64,000 bases of DNA from Erpobdella octoculata (Eukaryota; Annelida; Clitellata; Hirudinida; Erpobdellidae), in the NCBI GenBank assembly GCA_963978895.1, contig OZ022246.1, forward strand, positions 21,523,103 through 21,587,102, written 5' to 3'. Below are positions 23,292-33,963 of the stretch, piece by piece. Positions within the stretch are counted from its first letter, which is position 1. Every line of letters starts with the position of its first letter. The notes beneath the pieces are model-generated. The model did no database searches and was not told where the DNA came from. It saw nothing but the letters and a program-made list of their open reading frames with translations. A program made the translations under genes and the position numbers.

Positions 23292-24614
23292 TCACTGCAG
23301 AATCATGAGCAAGAGTCTTGATGGCATTAGTATCTCTATGACCCAACTGTTGTGCCAGAGATGTATGCATTCTGTAGGCATGTTATTGCAAGTAACTCTG
23401 AATGTCTTTTGGGTTGTGATGAATTCATAGAGGCCTTTTTCTTCAACTGCATGTAACATAATTTCACCATCTCTTATTACATGACATGTGTTTCCTTTGA
23501 AATGTACTTCAAATCCAAAACTAGTTAGCTTCTTTACAGATATCAAATTTCCTTTTAATTCTGGAACAAACAACACATCTAATAACTTTATTTTCAAACC
23601 GAGATTTCCATCAGGACTAAAATTCTGTAAGTACCCATAACCAATACCAGATGATGTTAATTTACCCCCATCAGCCTGAACCACTTCAACCTTCAGCCTT
23701 TTGTCCAAAGCTGCAAAGAAATTTCTATCTCCACACATGTGTGATGTAGCATCTGAATCTATATACCACGAATTGATGATATTAGCTGTACGTGCTATTG
23801 AACAAACATCATAACCTTGTTGAAAATTTCTTTTATCATTAACTTGAGTAAAATGTTTCACAGCTTTTACTTTATGTTCAGGGTGCTTCTTCTTCCATTC
23901 TATATATTTTCTACAGTCATTTTTGATGTGATTTGGCTTTTTACAAAAGAAACATGTCAAGGTTGATCTTCCTGTTGATACGTTTGGTTGGTTCTCACGA
24001 GTAGCATGTAGATTCATCGCCTGTTGTTCTTGATGTTCTGTTACTGAGGTAGTCATTTCTGTTCGTCTCTTATATTCTTCTAAGAGTTTATTCTTGACAA
24101 GCTCTTGAGTCAGGTCTTCCTCAGGTCGAGTTTCAAGGGCAGTGATTAATGTTCCATAACTATCAGGCAAACTACTTAGAAATAATGCAACAGTTAAATG
24201 TTCAGCAAATGATTCACCGAGTGATGACAACTGGTCGATCAAATCTTCCATTTTTGCCAGATGTTGCTCCATATTTCCAGTTTCTGTCAACTTTAACCCA
24301 CAAAGTTTCTTTAACAAATTAACTTTATTCGATAATGTAGACTTTTCATGATATTTCTTTAGGGCATCCCACGTTTCTTTAGCAGTTGTTAACTTCCGGA
24401 TGAGATTCAGCTGATTGTCTTCTACAAGTAAACCGATCGTGGCTCTAGCTTTACGGTCCTTCAATTGCCATGCGGTGTTTGTGGGATTCGGCGAGTCTTC
24501 ACTAATGGTATCCCACAAATCTTCTTTAGTCAACAAAAGTTCGATCTTAAACTTCCAAGTTTGATAATTATGATTATTTAGTTTCGTAATTCTCGAAGCT
24601 GTACTTTCAGTCAT
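23292..24614 (-). pseudogene. copia gag and protease
   Basis: Begins MTESTASRITKLNNHNYQTW, the usual copia Gag start. A CCHC zinc knuckle CFFCKKPNHIKNDC is present. The protease motif reads WYIDSDATSHMC, where the family has D-S/T-G, so the catalytic triplet is changed to DSD. After CIHLWH the frame shifts; the pre-integrase continues in another frame as LGHRDTNAIKTLAHDS (23,164-23,370) with a CxxC zinc pair (CETCIKAK). Confidence 0.9.
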
Positions 24615-25189
24615 TATTAAATTCAGTTTAACTTACGCTCGAAAAAAAAAATACCCGGATGAGCGATGACGAATACCTTAGAAAACTGACTTAACGACTA
24701 TCTTTATCGCAATTTACACGTATACTGGGCCCATAACCTGTTAGATTATGAAAAACAAATTGCGAAGTTTATTATTATCAAACTTAATCGAATATAATGT
24801 TACGAGCACAGAGCAGGCAATGGCGTCGAACAATCAAACATCGGAAGAAGGAGCAAAGAACTAATTAACATAAAAGACAATAAATCGTTGTAATCCAACA
24901 CTTTCTTATTAAGATTACCTTTTTTTCGATAACGCCGGAACAGAATCGCGATCATCAGCAAAATGAAACAAACTCCTATCGTTAGAAAGACCGTGATAAC
25001 AATCACCGTTGTGGTGCCTATAAATTGAATTATAAAAATGCATTAAATCTAAATTTGAAACATTGAAAATAATTAAATTAAAAATAAAGATTAACCAATT
25101 TTTTGCAATAAATGAAAGATATAGCAATTTCTTATAATTATTTTATTGTACAATTTCAGCTTTTGAAAACTTGATTCACTTTTGTGGTG

Positions 25190-25421
25190 ACGTGTACAAC
25201 TTGCCGGTCTGAACATGAAAGTGACTTGGCCTGTGAAGATCTGAATATGTGCATTTGTCTGTACAGCAATCTACTTTTATTCTTGATAGGCACTCTACTT
25301 TTAATTCCGGTAAATTCTTTGGTTTAGGGCAGGGGGTAAGTTTTTTTGTTTAGGGGACAAATCCAAATTGGTGTAGAACATGGTTGGAGACAAAATCCTC
25401 TGGTTTTCATAGGGAGGCTCT
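25190..25421 (-). pseudogene. YxN-type tail exon, minus-strand copy, frameshifted
   Basis: Acceptor CCAATCTATCAG at 25,422 then EPPYENQRILSPTMFYTNLD. A frameshift ends the frame at 25,301 (NQRIYRN). Downstream codons for the third motif remain out of frame to about 25,190. It is the inverted counterpart of the exon at 10,516. Confidence 0.6.
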
Positions 25422-25748
25422 CTGATAGATTGGATGGGTAGAACAGATGGACTTCTTGATGGGCAACAGACGTCGGAAAATTTTGATAATAAAGATAATA
25501 AAATATTCATGCTTACAGTAAAAAAATTAAAAAGTTTTCAATCTTTGAGTTCAACAATTGCAATAAAATAAGATATAAAAATTTCTTACAATTATTTTAT
25601 GTTTCCTGTTCACACAATAAAATGCCTTTTTTCAAAAATTAGAAAAATAATATCGAGTTATATTAACAAAAAGATTGAACAGGAAAAATTAAACTATTAA
25701 AAAACAACTATATTTTGAAAACTATAACATTTCTTGTTTTTTGAAAAT

Positions 25749-26450
25749 AAAAACAGCTTTGGGTGATGCGACTAACGTGAGTGTTCATACGCATGTCAGA
25801 ATCAAAGAAAGCACCCAAATTGCGAACTGAAACAGATGGAGAGATCCAATCTTTACCTATTCTTAACGGTGCTGTTTCGAACGTACGTTTCATCCGACTG
25901 GTTGACAGCCAGATTATTTCAGACTTGCTTGAATTTAGCTGAAGGCGACTGGAAGACATCCATAGGCCCACATCATCAATGTAGAAACTACTGAAGAGAG
26001 TTCAATTGCCTTAACAGGATCACAATGACCATAGATCTGTGTGTCATCAGCATAAAAGTGCGCACAAAGTCCATGATTGGAGATAATTTTTTCTAGGTGA
26101 GCTATATACATTGTAAAGAGAGTTGGTCCAAGAACTGAACCCGGAGGCACTCCACAGTTAAGTAGCAAAGTACCAGAAATGTCCTTTCCAACCCTAACCT
26201 GACATTTACGTTCATTAAGGTATGAGTCAACCCACTCTAGTGCAGATCCGCAGAAACCAAAGTGTGAGCTTAGCCGTTGGAGCAGAATAGAGTGATCAAC
26301 CGTATCGAATGCAGCTGAGAGATCTAAGAGAACTAGCAATGTTATTTTCCCGCTGTCAGCAGCCACCAGAGCATCAGAAAAAACCTTAAGAACTGCAGTC
26401 TCTGTTGAATGATATTGCCGATAAGCCAAGTTTTGTAGGAGTCTCTCTAT
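25749..26450 (-). mobile_element. CR1/L2-type LINE fragment with 3' deletion
   Basis: Minus-strand reading AYRQYHSTETAVLKVF, LDLSAAFDTVDHSILL, PPGSVLGPTLF and FYADDTQIYG (RT motifs), then after a frameshift SSKSEIIWLSTSRM and NLGAFFDSDM. Compared with X2 (53.79-55.08 kb), about 1.6 kb, including the LINE 3' end and an LTR, is deleted, joining GAAAATAA to AACAGCTTTGG near 25,749. Confidence 0.9.
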
Positions 26451-26667
26451 AAATATTCACATTGACTGATTAATCATCAATCAAGCAATCAAAATGAACC
26501 TATATAACTTTTGACAATAGAAAAATGATAGTTTAAAAATGCAACTCTTTGGAAGAAAAAAACAAATAAACACAGAGATAGAGCCTAGTTCAGGATATAA
26601 TCAGCTTTGACATCGCAATAAGTAGTAAGTAAAACATCACCAGGAGTTTGTTGTTGCTGGCCACAAC

Positions 26668-26812
26668 AACACAAGTTGGTCACAGCAACACAAGTTGGTC
26701 ACAGCAACACAAGTTGGTCACAGCAACACAAGTTGGTCACAGCAACACAAGTTGGTCACAACAACACAAGTTGGTCACAGCAACACAAGTTGGGCACAGC
26801 AACACAAACAAC
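26668..26812. repeat. 19-bp minisatellite, 7 units
   Basis: Unit CAACACAAGTTGGTCACAG repeated seven times, the last with a G variant. The X2 counterpart (55,314-55,436) has six units. Confidence 0.92.
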
Positions 26813-27506
26813 TGATCAAATTTTGCTTCTGGTTCTCATAGAAATGTATTGTTCTGTCAAAAAAGCACACAAAAATGTATCGCCAAATTTGTCGTTTAGA
26901 GTTTTGTTGTAAATTAATAACTCTGTTTGGTAGAATTTTAAATCCCCGATAAAATTTTTTAAATCTCTTATGAAAAAAAAATACAAAATCTTTCAGCCCA
27001 GTTCAGTCTCTGTCGTTTACAGTCTCTATTACTACATCTCGAACTCAACACAATTTGTCGACTGTATGAAATAATATTATACTAACTTAGCTGATAATTC
27101 ACTGTTCTAATATTTAAATGTTTGCTAAAAAAATATTTTTAAATGAAAAAAAGTTACTGCTATAAATATTTCAATAAAATGTTAATTCTTTTATTTCAAT
27201 ATGCATCTAAAAATTGTTAACTAAGACAAAAATTTAAGAAAATACATTAAAACAAGATAATTTTTTAATATTTTAATACAAAAATCTGTTTCTCAGGCTA
27301 GGCTATGCATCTAGATATGTATTCATAATAACGCACTAATAAGCAAACAATCAAGTTAACGGTTAATCAAAATTAAATTAAAAAAATATCATCCAATAGT
27401 GGTTTCTATCTCCTACTCAATCCCGTCCGGAGCAAACATTTCAGCACGACACATCCGATAAACGAAGCTCACGTTCAAGAGCGAGTGTCTTCTGAAAACT
27501 TTTATT
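26813..27506. other. Spacer 3' of AChBP-like gene 1
   Basis: AT-rich sequence also present at 55.44-56.12 kb and partly at 41.56-41.77 kb. No exon recognised. Confidence 0.5.
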
Positions 27507-29795
27507 TTATTCATTTCTAGCAAGTTCTAAATGAATTAGAAGTTTTTGCGGGGAAGTTGTGATGTGTTTGGCTTCGATCTTCTTGATTGTGGCACAGTTT
27601 TTGCTGTCGTATTGATGTGTACTGTAGTGGTAGTCGCCGTGAAACTTTAGTATTTTGAATTCCTTTTCCCCGTAGAATCTGGGACCGAACCTGCATTTAT
27701 TTAATCGATAACTTTTTCTTAAAAATTGAATAGCTCTGGCTTGTTCATGTATGGTATTTTTCTATATTTCAGATTTGTGAGATGCCAAAACTCGATAGAA
27801 TAACTTATTTGTCTATAGCATTTTTCAATATTTGAAAATTTCAAGAATGAAAAATGCAATCAAAGCCTAAAAATTCTCCTTAAGTAGTAAGTTACTATTC
27901 TCAAATCTCCAAAGCTGTACAGTCTTGAAAATGCCTTTTAAACTTTTATCAAAGTTCCAAATGGAAACTGATTCAGCCATTTCTGTCTTTATTTATACTT
28001 TACTTTTAAGGCTAATCAATATACAAAATTTTCATTTAATACCTGACAGCTCGATAAAAACATACAAAATCCGTCATTTTTGACGGGGTATCTCTAGTAA
28101 CTAATAATATTAATGTATTTTTTATGCATATTATGCACAATCTGACATGCCTGAAAAGGTCATAAAAAAGGATGCTGCTCTATTGATCAGAAAATATAAA
28201 TATGTCAAATGTATTTTTGATAATATATATATATTAAATACATCTTGCATATCAAAGTGTGTTTATTTATACAGCCACATTTTTTTTAAAACCCCTCTAC
28301 AGTTCTACAGGCCTTTATAGATGTGCATTATATGCAAAAAAATACGATATTGTCATCATAATAATATTCAGTCATTTCTTTTGACTAAATTAAACCAAAA
28401 AAAATACATGACATTTACTCTAGAGTGCAGTTATAAGTGTCCTCAATCCTCGAACACAGACTGTAATGAACTGCAGGTTTAGCTAAAAACACTTTTCCCT
28501 CGTTGTTTATTTCAGCTGTGATATCTTCATCTTGCTTTGACAACTGTACTCTGCATGATGGAACATTACAAATTGAGGATTTTTATGCATCACGATATAA
28601 ACTCACTGTTTTGTAAGACATGTTTCTATTAACCATCAAGTTTTAAATAAAATCAAATTTCATTTACTTAATACAAATTGGATTGATTAACCAAATCTGT
28701 AACGATATTAAAAATCTAAAATCCATATGAAATTTTTTGTAATAAATTATTATCTAATTCATAAAAAATTTAAAGCAATATTTGTAACTAAAGTTTAATT
28801 CGCCTCAGACTAGAACAAACATAAGAGAGTGTACTGAAAAAACTTTATAACGTTACTTTTTAAACGTCTTACCTGTTATAACGTTACTTTTTAAACGTCT
28901 TACCGGTTGGCTAGCTTAACGTTCGGCACCCAAATGTAGCTCGATGGAATTTTCAAACGTTTTGTAAAGTTAAAACGTCCAACTGGCCATCGTTTGTCTG
29001 TCCAGTACTGATGAAAACGAAAATAAACTTGCATTTGAGTCTTTATTTTGTGAGGAATTTTAATTTTAATGTTTTTTTTTTAAATTAATCAATTTATCGT
29101 CATCTAAAATTCATTCTGAATCAACAATTAAATATATTGATTTTGTGTTGTGAAGGAAGCTTAGGGTTAATTCTTCAAAATATTTTAATGCAGATCTGTT
29201 TAAAAAACACTCACTAGTTTTTATTTCAATCATTTAAATTTCAAGCTTATCTTTTTTTTAATGTTTTTAATATTTTTTTATTAAAAAAACAGTAAAAAAT
29301 ATTACATATCTATGAAGGAGAGATGACTGCAATATGCGACTGTTCGGGAGAAAGTAAAAACATTGGAAATTCAGCGAGAAATTGACGTCAAGTGATGACG
29401 TCGGTGCTGTTACAGCGTAATTACTGTGAACAATGTGTTTGATTAATTCGCTAAGCGCATCTTCTTTTGCATGGTTTGCGATTGTCTAAAAAAAATCATT
29501 TTTTTTCTCATGTTGTTTGATTGTACATTTAATTTATTTTGTAATCAATTAAATGTGAAATTCGGATAACGTGAAATTATAAATAATTTGAACTTTATTA
29601 AAATCTTAATTAAAAACCTGCTGTTTAAATGCGATTTTAGAGAATAAACCTTTAAATATTACAAAAAAATTTAAACAAATTAAATTTAAACAAATTAAAT
29701 TTAAAAATTTCATTAAATATAACCAAAAACTATTTTAATTCATTTACCTGGACAATTCCAGCAATAAAAAAATAAAAAAATATGGACTTTTTCAT
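27507..29795 (-). CDS. Secreted Cys-loop ligand-binding-domain protein (AChBP-like) 1
   Basis: Five exons, all phases agreeing: 29748-29795, 29306-29485, 28904-29007, 28419-28550, 27507-27690, giving 215 residues. The signal peptide is MKKSIFFYFFIAGIVQ. Then DVNFSLNFQ (strand beta1-2 region), YWTDKRWPVGRFNF, IPSSYIWVPNVKLAN (the W.P..L.N signature), AEINNEGKVFLAKP, the Cys loop CSRIEDTYNC, LEFGPRFYGEKEF and final LLIHLELARNE, after which the gene stops where TM1 would begin. Length and absence of membrane segments match molluscan or annelid AChBP. Unusual: the Cys loop has 8 residues between Cys rather than 12-13 and lacks FPFD; the loop-B Trp position (FGSWTY in receptors) is FGPRFY; loop C has one Cys, not a vicinal pair. 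Classical acetylcholine binding is therefore doubtful. The 104-nt exon 3 matches the classical nAChR WTD exon. Confidence 0.85.
28071..28098. other. Helitron-like 3' terminus in AChBP1 intron 4
   Basis: CCGTCATTTTTGACGG forms a 6-bp stem with a short loop, followed 7 bp later by CTAGT. A hairpin just before CTRR-T is the Helitron 3' end pattern. The same sequence lies at 56.68-56.71 kb. No 5' terminus was identified. Confidence 0.35.
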
Positions 29796-30440
29796 TTAAA
29801 TAGTTCTCACATATATTGTTAAACAATTTACTTTAATTTGCTGCGTTAAATCTCTCAAGTATAATAACAAACGATAATAACGACAATGAAGAATTTTTAT
29901 TAACAGAAGAGAATACCACAACAATTGAACTAACGAAACGAAGCTTAAAAACAAGGGAAAATGACATCAACAGAAACTTATAAATGACAAAGAATAATAT
30001 TTATATAATGCTATAAAAAACTGGGAAAAGTATTTTTTAAATGAAAAAAGCACCACTTGTTCATGAATTCTGGAAAAAAGTTTTATTTTTAAATTAAAAC
30101 AAAGCACCACTTGTTCATTAATTAAAAAACAAAATAAACACCTGTTCTAAAGCCATCATACTTTTCACTTTTTTAACAGTTGTTTTGATTTTTTATAATA
30201 AAAAAAAACTTTTATAACTGACTCAACAATTTTCAAGTCCGTTATGCGAAAATCTAAATTTCTGCAACAGTTGTGGACATTACCACAGATGTACAGAAAG
30301 AGTTCTATAACTAAGGATTTTCACTTTTCTTTAATTGTCCATATAATTTGGAACTGAACTGATATTTAATAAATAAAACATTTAAGTTGTTCTATTGATG
30401 CTAAAAACAAATAAAAACAACTCAACTTAACACATAACTC
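29796..30440. other. Spacer 5' of AChBP-like gene 1, including RUNX-like pair
   Basis: Direct upstream region of the AChBP-like gene 1. It shares GAACACCTG... and TTGTGGACATTACCACAG (about 30,268) with the B, E and AChBP2 upstream regions. No coding exon recognised. Confidence 0.45.
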
Positions 30441-30490
30441 ACCACACTGTTTCCATGGCAACGAAATATAATGATGACATCAGGATACAA
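30441..30490. promoter_or_regulatory. RFX X-box / CRE module, copy 2
   Basis: GTTTCCATGGCAAC at 30,449-30,462 and TGACATCA at 30,475-30,482, about 0.65 kb upstream of AChBP-like gene 1. Confidence 0.45.
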
Positions 30491-30790
30491 CTCAATCTAG
30501 CACCACTAAACACGTCAAGAGAATTACCCGAATTTGTAACTAAAACAAACAAACAAAAACAAAATCATTCAGTTGTACTCAATCTTCCAATAATCTTCAC
30601 TTGTACTTTAAACCAACTATAAAATGATATAAGCAAATAATAACAAATAAAACAGTAACAACTTTGATGATCATTGATTGACAATAATTCTCGATGCAAA
30701 GTTTGGTATTTTCCCTGCTATAAGATAATAAACACGATAAAGAAAAAAAACAAACTTAAATACATCCAAGCCGTCGAAGAATTGTCATTT

Positions 30791-31270
30791 TTATTCTTAA
30801 AAAATAACAAAATACATAACTAAATAATTTTAGAAAAGTTGGTTTTCAGGACTTCAAATGTGGGGTGGAAACTAAAGTTATATTTTTTTAGAATAACTGT
30901 CCATTTAAAACTGATATTACTATAGATATAAAAATTAGTATTTAGATGCTACTTAGAAAATATAGTTACACATGTTTTACCATTTTTTTCATGTTTTGGC
31001 TTACAGGACTACAAATGTAAGGTGGAGAAAAAGATTATTTGCTTGAACACTCAATAACGGATAATGTAAAACGTTAGAATTTAGTATTTAAGCTTTTTAA
31101 AACTAATAAGATACGTATTTCATTACTTTACACATTTTTTTGAACATTTGTTGAGCACGAAACAAAACAATTAAGTACAACTGTAAAGTTATAAATAAGG
31201 AAAAAAAATCAAGTGCTCAAAAGGTTCATCCAAAGGGAATTACTTCCCGCTAACTAGACGACCTATAAAC
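30791..31270. repeat. Diverged Helitron-associated repeat
   Basis: Shares TTTTCAGGACTTCAAATGTG, GGGTGGAAA, AAAATTAGTATTTAG and ACATGTTTTACCATTTTTT with the internal tandem repeat of the element at 39.87-41.18 kb. Homology to the F region stops exactly at 30,791 and resumes at about 33,515 with sequence matching 60.66 kb, so the tail and membrane exons of unit D are missing here. Confidence 0.55.
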
Positions 31271-31503
31271 GAAAATTCAGATTTAAATACGAACCCGGAC
31301 AGAGAAATAAAAGTTAACATAAGTGTATAGGAGTAAACATAAGTATATATAAGTTAACATATTTGTATCGAAGTTAACATAAGTAAATAGATATTGAAAT
31401 TATGAATCTAGCTGTAGCCTGTAATATGTAAGACTTCAACGATTTTTTAAATAGCGAAATGCTTTTCAATGAGGAAATTGTTATCGGAATACTTGAATAC
31501 AAC

Positions 31504-33510
31504 CGCGGACCAAATCACTTTATGGAGAATGTTTTGAGAGTTGTTCGAGCAAAATCAGACCGAAAGCAAGGCCAAGAACGCACATCATGAGAATGTACAT
31601 GAGACGATTTTGTGAAAAGGTTATCAAATGACGACGGTAACATATGGTTGTCATATTTGTACATGAAAATATTAACAAGAAAAGAATTAATTTGATATAC
31701 ATTCATTAGGTTATTCTCGATCATTTTCATTTTACAAGATGATGTAAAGGGCGAGTTAAATAATATTCGGATGACTCTTTTCTGCAAGATGTGGAGAGAC
31801 TTTAGACGTGTATAATAATTTGAAGCCCAAACAATATTACAATAGGACAAGTAAAGGTAAACGAGAGCGTAATACAACATCATAGAAATATTTTTATCCA
31901 CAAATCGACTCACGCGAGATAGAATTCCACAATTTTTTGCAACTTTAGAGGTGACGTAACTAATATGGTTAATCAATGAGAGGTGCTCATCAAGCAACAT
32001 TCCAAGAAATTTACACGAGGAAACTCGCGCAATAGGTTTATCGTCAATAAGAAGTTGATAATCAGAACAAGTTAATTTATTTCTATGGTGGAATAGAATA
32101 TAGTTGGTTTTACTTATATTTAAAGAAAGTTTATTAGCACAAAACCATTTATAAACGGAAAGTAGTTCATGATTAGTAACATCATATAAATCTTTTAGGT
32201 TTTCACCAGAAGCAAAAAGGTTGGTATCATCGGCAAACAAGACAAATTCGAGACGACGCGAAACAGTGCACAAATCATTAATGTAGACAAGAAATAAGAG
32301 AGGGCCTAGCACTGACCCCTGAGGCACGCCACAAGTTACCCGCCGCGTTGATGAAGTAACTTCGTTGTAGTGGACCTGTTGAGTTCAACCGCTCAAATAA
32401 TCTCCAAACCACATTAATGGAATCCCTCGGACCCCATAGTGTTTAAGTTTTTTTAGCAAGACTTTGTGATTCCAAAAGCCTTGGCCAGATCCAGAAACAC
32501 GCCGATGATGTAGTCTCCTCGATCCATAGCCTCCGCAACCCTCGAGTGCAACAGAACGAGCGGCATGTAGGTAGAGTGATTTTTTCTAAAGCCGAACTGA
32601 TTCCTGGTAATGATGGAAAAGCTGGCAAGAAATCCATAGAGCCTGGAGTGCATAGCTTTTTCAAAAAACTTTGAGAAGAAACATAAAATAGATATTGGCC
32701 GATAATTGGAAATGGTATTTTTTTGCCAGATTTGTGAAGGGGAATTACTTTTGCCGACTTTAACTGATCAGGAAAAACCCCTGAAGAAAAAGAGCAGTTT
32801 ATTATGCAGGAAAGAATATGGGCTATCCGTGGAGCAGAGCATCTTGCAATACACGGGTCAATTCCGTCGATTCCACTGCTGTGTGAGATTTTTAATCGTG
32901 TCGATATTTCAATGATCTCGCCCGGTGTTGTAGGTACAGCATCGAAAGAATGGACCACGGGATTACCAAGATATTCATCAAATGTTGCATTAGGAATTAA
33001 TATATTTTTTGCGAGATCTGTGCCAATGCTGGAGAAATGTTTATTAAACGAGTCAACAATTTCTGTAGGAGAGGTCAAATAACTCCCGTCACCCGCATCA
33101 AAAGTCCTGCACTGCTCCACAGAAGATCGCTTGCCCATTAGGCTCCCAATGATTTTCCATGTTTCTTTAGCATTGTTTTGACATACATTGAATTTTTTTT
33201 TAATAGAATTCTTTGATTGTCGCAATTTTCATTAATTTGAAGCGATTACGGTACACAGTGAATCTCTCTTTATTGGCCACTGTCGGGCTCTTGAGGTATT
33301 TTTATATGAGGCATTTTTCTTTTTGCAGCACTTCATGAGATTGGGCGTCATCCAATCCTTATCAAATCTAGCAGGACCACAAGTGTATTTAACCAGTGGA
33401 AAACACTTGTTATATATTTCGAGATACTTATTAATGAATAATGAGTAAGCAGAGGACGCATCACCACCATCGGCCATCCCAATCACCCCAGACCAGTCCA
33501 TCTCACCCAA
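31504..33510 (-). mobile_element. LINE (CR1/Jockey-group), degraded
   Basis: Minus strand: ISHSSGIDGIDPCIARC and LKSAKVIPLHKSG (RT motifs 1-2, open from 33,225), a frameshifted middle (NQFGFRKNHSTYMPLVLL; FLDLAKAF at 32.46-32.65 kb), then PQGSVLGPLLFLVYINDL and FADDTNLFASG with an open 3' frame to 31,515. Several frameshifts; inactive. It replaced or accompanied loss of the 3' exons of receptor D. Confidence 0.92.
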
Positions 33511-33963
33511 CAATTGAAATAAAATAAAGATATAGAAATTTCTTAAAATTATTTCATGTTTCCTGTTCACACAATGAAATGCTTTTTATCAAAAATTAGA
33601 AAATTAATATCGAGTTATATTAACAAAAAGATTGAACAGGAAAAATTAAACTATTAAAAAACAACTATATTTTGAAAACTATAACTTTTCTTGTTTTTTG
33701 AAAATAATTTATATACATATATTTATATTTGTATGATTCATAGAACCTTTGATTTATTTGGTATATAATTCTGTAGAATTATAGCTTTTGATTTATTTGA
33801 CTGTTGGTGTAGATGTACTAGAGTTACACAAGGGCTTAATCAAAAATTTCAGACACAAAGTAATAACTGTTACTAAGTTTTACACATTTAACTGGATATA
33901 GCATAAACTGGTTTCAATTTGAAATTAACATAAAACAAGTTACAATTGTGATAAACATGCTAC

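Larger units (their letters stand above)
20447..24900 (-). mobile_element. Ty1/copia LTR retrotransposon, nearly full length
   Basis: LTRs at 20,447-20,615 (3') and 24,739-24,900 (5') start TGTTAG and end CCAACA. They are near identical apart from a 7-bp insertion in the 3' LTR, so the insertion is recent. A 5-bp duplication CTTTC flanks it (20,442-20,446; 24,901-24,905), and the empty site is at about 51,957 in X2. The primer site at 24,725-24,738 reads CTGGGCCCATAACC on the plus strand, the anticodon arm of initiator tRNA-Met. The polypurine tract is the complement of CCCCCCCTC at 20,616-20,624. Order gag, protease, integrase, RT, RNase H on the minus strand is copia-type. Confidence 0.96.
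19953..25017 (-). pseudogene. Receptor C: membrane and tail exons only, split by copia
   Basis: Only the 3' exons remain: membrane exon 24919-25017 (VIVITVFLTIGVCFILLMIA, then FRRYRKK), a proximal tail exon starting at 20333 (VVDYFYESLGPP), and a distal tail exon 19953-20157 with IYKSLVLPEGETTYLEI (YxxL-x8-YxxI) ending PMYTCMRTK. No ectodomain, signal or stalk exon lies upstream. A copia element sits in the intron just after the membrane exon, and the membrane exon ends in phase 1 instead of 2. The tail sequence differs clearly from A/B/E yet keeps the tyrosine spacing. Confidence 0.75.

Noticed and set aside
20300..24700. Stop-codon reassignment (TGA as Trp) suggested by TGA at the RNase H Trp codon
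   Set aside because: The other stops in this element are TGA and TAA at non-Trp positions, and host genes such as the AChBP-like genes encode Trp only with TGG, so simple decay explains it.
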